Assembly: GCF_000466405.1 (NCBI RefSeq)
Contig: NZ_KE952949.1
Coordinates: 243,773-307,772 of the forward strand
DNA length: 64,000 bases
Direction of reading: 5' to 3'
DNA from: Atopobium sp. oral taxon 810 str. F0209
GTDB lineage: Bacteria; Actinomycetota; Coriobacteriia; Coriobacteriales; Atopobiaceae
This document shows positions 16,572 to 23,913 of the stretch, piece by piece. A program made the position numbers and the translations under genes. Numbering within the stretch: the first letter of the stretch is position 1; the number at the start of each line of letters is the position of its first letter. The notes beneath the pieces are model-generated. The model was not told where the DNA came from. It searched no databases and worked only from the letters and a program-made list of their open reading frames with translations.

Positions 16572-18788
16572 ATGGACATTCATTATGACCTGCCAATTTC
16601 GCAAGCGAGCGAGGATAAGTTTGACCGTTTGCAGCATGCCCAGCGCATCGCAAGCGCATTAGCCAGCATTAGGAGTGACTCCTCCTTCGTTGCTGGTGTG
16701 TATGGATCCTGGGGCTCGGGAAAGACGTCCTTTGTGAATCTTGTGGCAAATGAGCTGGCAGGAATGGGCGATGAGGAAACGCGCCCTCTCGTCGTGCGCT
16801 TCAACTCGTGGATCATAGAGGATACTCAAAGCTTGCTCAGGACGTTCTTCTCGGAGCTCTATTCAGCGCTCAATGTCCAAGGAGGCTCATGGTGGTCAGT
16901 ACATGCCAAGAAGTTCGGTGACGCGCTGGGTGAGTATTCCGACACAATATCAGGCACAACCTCGACGGCCATCGCGGCACTTCTTTCCCTTAGGCTTGCC
17001 CCTGCCCCTGACGCTATCACTTCACCTATCTCTACTGCGGGAGGTGCCCTTACAAAGAAGCTTACAGGGGAGGTTGCAGGCAAACTCTCTCCATCATACA
17101 GAAGCCTTGAAGGGCTTCGAGAAGAGATAGGCAGCATACTGCGTGACGGCAATCGCAACGTCGTGGTTCTCATAGACGACATTGACCGGCTTGGTACTTC
17201 CGAGATAAAGGAGATCTTTAAGCTTGTTAACCTGACTGCCTCGTTTCCGAGGATGGTGTACGTGCTCGCGTTCGACTACGACGTGGTCACGAGAGCGCTG
17301 GGCGAGGTCCAAGGCGGCTTGGGCAAGGATTACCTTGAGAAAATCGTCCAGCTGCCCATCAGGCTCCCAATAGTCACAGCTGACCAGGTTACGGACATGC
17401 TCAACGAGGTGTTCGAACCGTATTTCGAATCCCTCGAGGCATATGAGACCAATCCGGACGAGCAGCACAGGTTGAACTCGATGTACCGACGCTTCGTCTT
17501 GAAGAGGGTAGATACTCCCCGTCGCGTGATCATGTATACCAACGCCTTCGTGGCAAAATATGCAACTGTCGGGGAGGAGATTCGGCCTCTCGACTTCATT
17601 CCGATGATTGCCGTTGAGCTCTTCTGCCACTCGCTCAGCGAATGGATAGTTCGCCACAGGGGGTATCTCTGCGGGGAGTCGTTCCTCACTTCTGAGGCTA
17701 AAACTGAGGAAGCTATAATGCTGCAAGAACTCCCAGAATGCGCGACACAAGACGGAATCGACATCGAGGACGCAAGATGGATTCTGGAACAGCTTTTCCC
17801 ACGCGCCATGAGTAAGGATCATACTCGTCCCACGTCGACGCCTAGGAAAGGCGTTGACGGCGGAATCGAGGACCTGAGAAACTTACAGGTTTTCTACGGA
17901 AAGCAAGTCATCCCAGAGCGTGTTGAGTTCTACAATGTTGCTACTCGTATGAGCGAAGAAGAAATCAAGCAATCGCTTGAAGCCTTCGCTTCCCAAGGAC
18001 AACTACACAGGCTTCTCTACTATCTGGACAGCAAAACAAGCTCTATGGTTCCTGCTCGTGCGGCGAAGGTTGCAAGCGGTCTTGTCGCATCAGCAGGCAA
18101 ATACGATGAGGGGGACTCGGTTATCTTCGGTTCTTTCACCTACGATGACCATCTAGCGGATACCATAAGGCGACTCTTTCTGCGCATAGGAAGTGCGGCT
18201 GCCTCTGATATTCTCGACGCATTGCCGTGTTACTTTGACACTGACCGCACGCAAGCCGTCATGTACTTCATTAAGGACGAACGAATTGCTCACTCTGCTA
18301 ACAACCAGGGCAAGAAGCCCTGCCTTACCGCGGAATCCTACAAAGAGCTGGCTGAGAGGTTCGTGAGATCCGTCTCCGACAACGTGCAGCACATCCTTGA
18401 AAAGGATGAGGTCTATAGCACATTTAACATCGCGCTTGCCCTGGACGAGGAGAATGGGTTCCATATTCTTGATCAAGTTGTCGATGACATTAAGAAGGAC
18501 AGACGGATGAGGGTTCTCTATCATGCGGGGTTGATTGGCCGATGGTATGGGGCCGGCGGAATTCGTTATGAACTGAACAGGCCTTGTGAGAATCTGACGG
18601 CAGAGGACATACGAGAAGAGATCGATAAGAATTGCTGGCTTTTCTTGCTTGCCAATCCTATGCTTAGCAACGTTGTCGCGCTGTACATGCTTCTCTCTGG
18701 TGAGCACGATGACAATGTCGATGTGACCACAAAATTGGTTAACGAACAGATTGACCTGTGGAGATGTGAGAGCGCTCAAAATAGGTAA
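16572..18788 (+). CDS. KAP-family P-loop NTPase
   Basis: A 738 aa STAND/AAA-like NTPase. Walker A is GSWGSGKTS at residues 45-53, preceded by GVY as in KAP proteins. VRFNSW follows at about 75-80, Walker B is VVLIDDIDRL near 200, and the sensor region YVLAFDYDVV and GKDYLEKIVQLPIRLP are typical. Many KAP NTPases carry membrane helices inserted between Walker A and B. Here that stretch (about 120-160) is only mildly hydrophobic, so the protein is probably cytosolic. The ~450-residue C-terminal half has no domain I can name. The family includes the T7-excluding protein PifA and QatA. Next to Gabija this suggests defence, which is inference. Confidence 0.85.
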   Translation: MDIHYDLPISQASEDKFDRLQHAQRIASALASIRSDSSFVAGVYGSWGSGKTSFVNLVANELAGMGDEETRPLVVRFNSWIIEDTQSLLRTFFSELYSALNVQGGSWWSVHAKKFGDALGEYSDTISGTTSTAIAALLSLRLAPAPDAITSPISTAGGALTKKLTGEVAGKLSPSYRSLEGLREEIGSILRDGNRNVVVLIDDIDRLGTSEIKEIFKLVNLTASFPRMVYVLAFDYDVVTRALGEVQGGLGKDYLEKIVQLPIRLPIVTADQVTDMLNEVFEPYFESLEAYETNPDEQHRLNSMYRRFVLKRVDTPRRVIMYTNAFVAKYATVGEEIRPLDFIPMIAVELFCHSLSEWIVRHRGYLCGESFLTSEAKTEEAIMLQELPECATQDGIDIEDARWILEQLFPRAMSKDHTRPTSTPRKGVDGGIEDLRNLQVFYGKQVIPERVEFYNVATRMSEEEIKQSLEAFASQGQLHRLLYYLDSKTSSMVPARAAKVASGLVASAGKYDEGDSVIFGSFTYDDHLADTIRRLFLRIGSAAASDILDALPCYFDTDRTQAVMYFIKDERIAHSANNQGKKPCLTAESYKELAERFVRSVSDNVQHILEKDEVYSTFNIALALDEENGFHILDQVVDDIKKDRRMRVLYHAGLIGRWYGAGGIRYELNRPCENLTAEDIREEIDKNCWLFLLANPMLSNVVALYMLLSGEHDDNVDVTTKLVNEQIDLWRCESAQNR

Positions 18789-18818
18789 TGTAAATACGAG
18801 CTACTCTGAAGGGTCATG

Positions 18819-19800
18819 TCACAAATCACCGTGGGGGAGCGACAGGGTGTTTTGACTGTCCTCCAGCTTGCCGAGGTCGAGGTTGAAGGCGTTGGTGAAC
18901 ACTGACTTCATGCACAATCTTGGTTGCATGGTGTGGTTGACCTTGTGCTCCATGGCAAGCTGTTCGAGGTAGCTCAGCACGGTACCCGTGATCTGGTCGT
19001 CGACCATCACGTCGCTTTGCATGGCCTCAACATGCGCGAGAATCTCCTCGGGCAGGGCAAGCGTGTCCATGAAGGCGTTGGGATCCCTCTTGTACTCGGC
19101 GCACGTCTCTATCAAAGCGAGCCGCACGCCGAGTTTGATTGTTCCGTCGCAGAAGCCGGGGTGGCGATGGTTCGCCTTGGCATTGCAGTATACGGGCAGG
19201 AGGCGCTGGTTGCCGGTGAAGTCTGTCAGGAAGGAGCACTTGTTGGTCGTGCCGATGAAGACACAGCTGTGCAGTATGTCCTGCACGTCCTCGCTGTACA
19301 TGCGCCTCCTCGTGTCCTTGCATGCGCTGATTGCCGCCTTGATGCGTCCAGCCGTGCTTGTGGCCCCCCTTGGGGGCGTTGAGCTCTTCCACCTCGAACG
19401 TGGTGTGGCCGGCTAGGAGATGCAGGCTCTCGGGATCGAAGCTACTGCGGGACTCGTGGTAGAGCTCGGGCAGCATGGCGAGGAGTTCACATATGGTGGA
19501 CTTGCCGATGCTTTGCGGACCGACGAGGACGATCATCGTGTCGAACTTGCACCCTGATCTGCATGAGCGCGCCACCATGCCACGCAGGAGTAGGCGCTTC
19601 ACCTCAATGTTGTAGGCGACGTTCTCTGGCTTGTCTGCCCCAAGGTACCAGATGAGGATGTGGCCGGTCCTAGAGATGTCCTGGTCGTGTGGGTAGGGCT
19701 CCCACGTGAGGCCAGCAGCAGTCGTCCTGATCCCAGGGGAGGGTGTCGACCTTCCGCAGCTGCTTCGTGCAGACGTTGAACTTGAGCGATTGTCTGCCTT
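18819..19800 (-). pseudogene. VapE-like phage/satellite replication protein, frameshifted
   Basis: Virulence-associated E family: the P-loop ATPase/replication protein of prophages and phage satellites. One frame gives WYLGADKPENVAYN, SGCKFDTMIVLVGPQSIGKS (Walker A GPQSIGKS) and HTTFEVEELNAPKGG. Reading then must shift by one base at a G run (plus-strand C run at 19364-19369) to continue as MYSEDVQDI, FIGTTNKCSFLTDFTGNQRL and LPVYC. A second shift is needed near the N-terminal side, where LPWDQDD lies in a third frame. The N-terminal primase region is missing. GC content is clearly higher than in the host genes. Confidence 0.75.
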
Positions 19801-19839
19801 GGACACGTGTAGTACTTCTCCGCCATCCATCCCGCCTAC

Positions 19840-20085
19840 TTCATCTATCCCGAGCATGCGAGCGAGCTTCGGCCCGCTGAAGCGTCAGCTTGAGCCGAGC
19901 TTCGTCGCCGGCAGCTCCTTGCGCTGCGCCAAGAGCGTCACCGTCCTCTGGTCCATACCGAGGAGCCTCGACACGTATGCAGAGTTCGGCGCCACGAGCA
20001 TAGCTGTGAGCCCTCCCTGCGCGTTGAACTCCCTCAGCGTCATTGCCGACTCCATCGTCCTGCTCTCGCCTGTGTGCCTCGCCAT
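19840..20085 (-). pseudogene. excisionase-like helix-turn-helix protein with internal stop
   Basis: ATG at 20083-20085, preceded by GAGGGG, opens a frame of 66 codons with an excisionase/MerR-like winged helix: YVSRLLGMDQRTVTLL followed by ELPATKLGSS. A TGA (19885-19887) falls where excisionases have Trp. The frame then continues RFSGPKLARMLGID, the expected end of the domain (KLG-x-x-W-RFS pattern). It therefore looks like a nonsense mutation of TGG to TGA. It lies just upstream of the VapE remnant on the same strand, the usual satellite order. Confidence 0.6.
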
Positions 20086-20585
20086 GTGAGATCATCCCCT
20101 CGCGTCCATTGCTTTCGATGCTGACGCATGCGAGACTACTACCCACGAGGGGAGGGTGGGGCTGGCGACGCTTTCCTTAGTGCGGAACGACGGTTTGTTT
20201 GCGTGTGAGGGTTTCTTACAAGGTTGTATAAACTCATACACTGGCGTTATTGTCGCCGTTGCGGTCATAGCGGGTGTAGTAGTTTTTCAACATGCAGGCG
20301 CCATTCCTCTTTATGCAGAATCAGGATAGATGGTTCAAGTTTCGAGTTTTGTAAAAATCTGACCAGCGCATTTGTAAGCGGCCAGTTCGAAGCTTGAACC
20401 ATTTGTATATTTGGCAAGGCAAGAAGGTTCAAGAAGCGGCGCACTCGTGCAAGCTGAGGCTGCGGAAATAACATGTGATACGTGAGCAAAACTTGCCAAA
20501 TTAGACAAAATAAAACACCATGTAGCTTTAGGTTTATGATTACTTTTGGCGCAAGGTATATTTTCCTTATGAGAGAGGCATAGCG
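20086..20585. other. 500-base non-coding stretch at the right edge of the island
   Basis: No supportable gene is seen. The first ~90 bases are GC-rich like the island; the rest is host-like. It contains an operator-like inverted repeat TGTATAAACTCATACA (20225-20240), a pair of inverted arms around ATGGTTCAAG (20330-20403), and a second inverted pair ATTTGGCAAG/CTTGCCAAAT (20409-20418 and 20492-20501). An integration endpoint probably lies here, but no direct repeat of the tRNA-Pro end was found by eye. Confidence 0.6.
20330..20403. repeat. inverted-repeat element with GGTTCAAG arms
   Basis: Left arm ATGGTTCAAGTTTCGA (20330-20345) and right arm TCGAAGCTTGAACCAT (20388-20403) are inverted copies with one mismatch, around about 40 bases. 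The same arm sequence occurs as a tight palindrome at 32431-32453. That suggests a small repeated palindromic element or a shared regulatory site. Confidence 0.5.
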
Positions 20586-20996
20586 TTGGATTTCAAAGAA
20601 CTGGCAAAGCAGTTCATGGGTTTTGCAGCAGTCGGTGTCGTAGCATTTGTCATTGACTACGCATTGTTGATGCTGCTCAGCCAAATGCTTCTATGGGATC
20701 CCGTTATTGCAGCTTTTGTGTCCTATATAGTTTCTACCATCTTCAACTACCTAGCTTCAATGCGCTTTGTCTTTGAGCATCGTGATGATATTTCTCGCAA
20801 AAAGGAATTTACACTTTTTGTGGTGTTCTCACTCATTGGCCTTATGCTAAATGAGATTATTATTGCGATTGGTACCTTCTGGCTTGGTGTTGGTCCGGGG
20901 GCGGTTACCTTCAGCAAGCTTTTGGCTACCGTTATTGTGTCTATCTGGAACTTTATCAGCCGTCATCACTGGCTGGATGCGAGCAATCGCTCATAG
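20586..20996 (+). CDS. GtrA-like membrane protein
   Basis: 136 aa with four hydrophobic helices in the GtrA arrangement: an N-terminal KQFMGFAAVGVVAF motif, a NYLASMRFVF loop between helices 2 and 3, and a final WNFISRHHWLD segment. GtrA proteins help move lipid-linked sugars (or polyprenyl phosphate) across the membrane in wall or envelope glycosylation. TTG start at 20586 with AGAGAGG upstream. Composition is host-like, so it marks the return to core genome after the island. Confidence 0.85.
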   Translation: MDFKELAKQFMGFAAVGVVAFVIDYALLMLLSQMLLWDPVIAAFVSYIVSTIFNYLASMRFVFEHRDDISRKKEFTLFVVFSLIGLMLNEIIIAIGTFWLGVGPGAVTFSKLLATVIVSIWNFISRHHWLDASNRS

Positions 20997-21012
20997 CAAG
21001 AGGGGAGCGCTT

Positions 21013-21393
21013 ATGACGCCCGAATGCAAGCGTGTCAAAATCATGTGCCTTGTCAGTTTATTTCTTGGTATCGCCGAGCTTGTTGGCTCTTGGTTAATTC
21101 CTGCGCCTTTCGGAGCTTCTATTACCATAGTCTTTGTACCTATGGCAGTAGGGCTCCTTTCTCTGATTATGGGAGTTCATGGAGCACGTGCTGCTAATGT
21201 TCCACAAAAAGCAGCTGGTCTGCGTGTATTTGCGCTGATTATTTTGCTTTTGACCTGTGGCGCGTTTGGCTTGGCAGTTTATATGGGACACGGTCTATCC
21301 TTGGCGGCATACGTGATTGTTCCTGCAGCTGTGGTAGATTTGCTCATCTTGGTTTTTTCTTTCCAGACCAAACGTGCCCTTGATCGCGCTTAG
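21013..21393 (+). CDS. small four-helix membrane protein, unknown function
   Basis: 126 aa with four predicted membrane segments (near VSLFLGIAELVGSWLI, ITIVFVPMAVGLLSLIMG, FALIILLLTCGAFGLAVY and IVPAAVVDLLILVFSF) and short charged ends. The start is ATG 21013 behind AAGAGGGGAG; the longer frame from 20851 runs back through gtrA and is not credible. It is 16 bases after the GtrA gene, probably the same transcript. I do not recognise the family. Confidence 0.75.
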   Translation: MTPECKRVKIMCLVSLFLGIAELVGSWLIPAPFGASITIVFVPMAVGLLSLIMGVHGARAANVPQKAAGLRVFALIILLLTCGAFGLAVYMGHGLSLAAYVIVPAAVVDLLILVFSFQTKRALDRA

Positions 21394-21466
21394 TATTTTT
21401 ACGATTTCGTGTGCTCAGCTTTTTTGTAGCGCCTAAGGGCTACATCTGATATAGTGTCTTGCGCAC

Positions 21467-21541
21467 GGGCGACTAGCTCAGGGGTAGAGCGCATCCTTCA
21501 CACGGATGAGGCCGCTGGTTCGAAACCAGCGTCGCCCACCA
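21467..21541 (+). tRNA. tRNA-Val (anticodon CAC)
   Basis: Acceptor GGGCGAC/GTCGCCC, anticodon stem CATCC/GGATG around TTCACAC (anticodon CAC), T-arm GCTGG-TTCGAAA-CCAGC, and an encoded 3' CCA. A weak promoter-like pair (TTGTAG, 17 bases, TGATAT) lies about 15 bases upstream. Confidence 0.97.
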
Positions 21542-21551
21542 CAAATGTTCG

Positions 21552-21581
21552 GGCCAGGGACTTTTGCCCCTGGCCTTTTTG
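21552..21581 (+). terminator. terminator after tRNA-Val
   Basis: GGCCAGGG pairs with CCCTGGCC around a short T-rich loop, followed by TTTTT. It starts 10 bases after the tRNA and ends before the dnaJ-like start. Confidence 0.8.
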
Positions 21582-21597
21582 CTACGGGAGATGGTCC

Positions 21598-22710
21598 ATG
21601 TCTTCAATGAATGAAAAGGACTATTACGCGATTCTTGGTGTGGCAAAAGAGGCTACAGGAGATGAGATTCGCAAGGCTTTCCAACAGAAGGCTCGCAAGC
21701 TTCATCCTGACGTCAACAAGGAACCCGACGCTGAGGCACGCTTCAAGGAGGTCTCAGAGGCTTATGCGGTTCTCTCTGATGAGAATAAGCGCCGCCGTTA
21801 TGATGCAATGAGGTCTGGTTCTCCCTTTGCAGGAGCGAGTTCCGGCGCCCCAGCTGGATCTTATTCCGACTCCTATGGCGACCCCTTTAGTTGGGGATTT
21901 CCCTTTAGTGGTTTTGATGGCGCTTTCCGCAGACAGACCAGTACTGCCCAGCGTTCGCGTTCATACAATCCTAAAGCTGGCGCCGACATCATCTTCCAAA
22001 TTGACATCGATGAAAAACAGGCTGCGCAAGGTGTGCGCCGCGGCATTACCTACCAGCGCTATTCGACCTGTAATGCCTGTCGTGGTTCGGGTTCCGTGCA
22101 TACTGAGCATCCTGAAACTTGCCCGACCTGCAATGGTAGTGGGCGCATATCGCTCAATCTAAGTGACTTTATTGGTTTTGGTGTGATGGAGATGGTTTGT
22201 CCTGAGTGTCAAGGTACTGGTCAGGTTGTAGCAGATCCTTGCTCTGCTTGTGGTGGAGCAGGACGCGTGTTGACTGCAAGTGAAGTTGTGGTTGATATTC
22301 CTGCGGGTAGTCATGATGGCGATACTGTACGGGTGCCTGGTAAGGGCAATGCAGGTACCAATGGTGAAGCAGCGGGTGATTTTGTTTGTCGCGTAGGAGT
22401 GCCCGCCGAGCAACTTGATGGTCGTGCAACCATGGGCTTTAGGAGTCTCGGGCTTTTCATTCCTTTCTTGTTGCTCTATGCGCTTTCCAATCAGCAAACC
22501 CTACTCATTGGGCTTGTTATTGCACTTGGTCTATTCCTCTTTGTGGTGATATCAAGTGGTGGATTCAAACATGGAAAGTATTGGTGGCGCAATGCGTGGC
22601 GCACGCTTGTGCAAGGCGCTTCATCTGTACTGCCTATCGTGTTTTTCTTCCTAATCATACGAATTTTTACGACATCTGTTTTGGCCTGCTCGACACTAGG
22701 GCGTTTTTAA
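21598..22710 (+). CDS. DnaJ-like co-chaperone with C-terminal membrane helices
   Basis: J domain (about residues 7-70) with the Hsp70-stimulating HPD in LHPDVNK. A Gly/Ser/Phe-rich linker follows, then four CxxCxGxG zinc motifs (CNACRGSG, CPTCNGSG, CPECQGTG, CSACGGAG). Only the start of the substrate-binding C-terminal region remains (VVDIPAGSHDGDTVRVPGKG). The protein then turns strongly hydrophobic (LGLFIPFLLLYALS, LLIGLVIALGLFLFVVIS, SVLPIVFFFLIIRIF), giving about three membrane helices. Start ATG 21598 has GGGAG 7 bases upstream. It would recruit DnaK to the membrane, which is inference. A complete DnaJ follows immediately. Confidence 0.88.
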   Translation: MSSMNEKDYYAILGVAKEATGDEIRKAFQQKARKLHPDVNKEPDAEARFKEVSEAYAVLSDENKRRRYDAMRSGSPFAGASSGAPAGSYSDSYGDPFSWGFPFSGFDGAFRRQTSTAQRSRSYNPKAGADIIFQIDIDEKQAAQGVRRGITYQRYSTCNACRGSGSVHTEHPETCPTCNGSGRISLNLSDFIGFGVMEMVCPECQGTGQVVADPCSACGGAGRVLTASEVVVDIPAGSHDGDTVRVPGKGNAGTNGEAAGDFVCRVGVPAEQLDGRATMGFRSLGLFIPFLLLYALSNQQTLLIGLVIALGLFLFVVISSGGFKHGKYWWRNAWRTLVQGASSVLPIVFFFLIIRIFTTSVLACSTLGRF

Positions 22711-22790
22711 AAAATTGAATCTTTTGTATCAGCACAGCCATTTTGGGGCATAAGTTGTGCGAGTAAACGTTTTTGTTGGGGGATAGTACT

Positions 22791-23909
22791 GTGGCACAGA
22801 AGGATTATTACGAGTTGCTCGAAGTTGAGCGAGATGCTGATGCAAAGACAATTAAGAGAGCCTTTTTAAAAAAAGCACGTGCTCTGCACCCTGATGTCAA
22901 CAAAGAGTCAGACGCTGAGGAGCGCTTTAAGGAAGTCAACGAGGCCTATGCGGTACTTTCTGATGAGCGCAAGCGCGCAAACTACGACCGCTATGGAACT
23001 GCAGATGGTCCCGGTGGTTTCGGCTCTGATTATGTTGATATGTCCGATATCTTTGGCGGCGGTTTTGGCATCAACGATATCTTTGATTCATTCTTTGGTG
23101 GGGGTGCTTCTGGAGCGGGTCGCCCCACTCGTACACGTGGTCGTGACATGGGTATTACGCTACGTATTAGTCTCGCTGAGGCAGCTGCTGGCTGTACAAA
23201 AACTATTTCGTACGAGCGTCTTGCGCCTTGTGATGATTGCAATGGTAGTGGCGTTGCGGAAGGCGGACATGAGACTACCTGTGAGCGTTGTCATGGTACC
23301 GGGCGTGTAGTAGAGGTGCAACGCACTATCTTTGGTCAGATGCAAACCCAGGCCACCTGTCCTGATTGTCAGGGCTCAGGCAAGATTGTTGATCACCCCT
23401 GCGAAACCTGTGGCGGCCAAGGCCGCACGCCTTCTCGTGAGACGGTGGATATCGATATTCCTGCTGGTGTGTACTCAGGTCAGACCCTTAAAGTTGAGGC
23501 CAAGGGTGAGGCTGGCGTTCGGGGTGATAAGTCGGGCGATCTTGTAGTTGCTATTGAGGTTTTGGAAGACGAGCACTTTGAACGCCAAGGCGATGATTTG
23601 TACTGTGAGTTGCAGATCGATGCGCTTGAGGCAATAGTTGGCTGTTCGCGCGATATCGATGGCATACTTGAGGGCGAGACCGTACACATTACCGTACCTG
23701 CTGCCTGTCAGTTTGGTCAGCAAATTCGTGTAAAACGTCAGGGTATGCCTCGTCGTGTTGGTAAATCTCGTGGCGACCTCATTGCTGTTGTGCGTGTTGT
23801 TGTGCCCGATAATCTCAACCATCAGCAAAAAAATGCCATACGCGATTTGATTAAGCAGCGCGAGACAAAGACATCCTCTCGCATGAAGACAAAAAAAGTA
23901 AGCGAATAG
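22791..23909 (+). CDS. dnaJ: chaperone protein DnaJ
   Basis: Full-length type I DnaJ, 372 aa. J domain with LHPDVNK, a Gly/Phe region (FGGGFGINDIFDSFFGGG), four zinc motifs (CDDCNGSG, CERCHGTG, CPDCQGSG, CETCGGQG) and a complete peptide-binding C-terminal domain. GTG at 22791 is chosen as start, with GGGGGA 7 bases upstream; an earlier in-frame TTG would lie in that site. dnaK, grpE and hrcA are not adjacent, so this is probably the second, stand-alone DnaJ of the genome. Confidence 0.94.
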   Translation: MAQKDYYELLEVERDADAKTIKRAFLKKARALHPDVNKESDAEERFKEVNEAYAVLSDERKRANYDRYGTADGPGGFGSDYVDMSDIFGGGFGINDIFDSFFGGGASGAGRPTRTRGRDMGITLRISLAEAAAGCTKTISYERLAPCDDCNGSGVAEGGHETTCERCHGTGRVVEVQRTIFGQMQTQATCPDCQGSGKIVDHPCETCGGQGRTPSRETVDIDIPAGVYSGQTLKVEAKGEAGVRGDKSGDLVVAIEVLEDEHFERQGDDLYCELQIDALEAIVGCSRDIDGILEGETVHITVPAACQFGQQIRVKRQGMPRRVGKSRGDLIAVVRVVVPDNLNHQQKNAIRDLIKQRETKTSSRMKTKKVSE

Positions 23910-23913
23910 TTCT

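Noticed and set aside
18924-19416. Long plus-strand frames opposite the VapE remnant
   Set aside because: They are antisense shadows of a GC-rich minus-strand gene with recognisable VapE motifs.
20265-20684. 139-codon minus-strand frame upstream of and into the GtrA-like gene
   Set aside because: It overlaps the GtrA coding region antisense and has no domain or ribosome site.
21454-21597. N-terminal extension of the DnaJ-like protein
   Set aside because: These codons are the tRNA-Val gene and its terminator; the true start is 21598.
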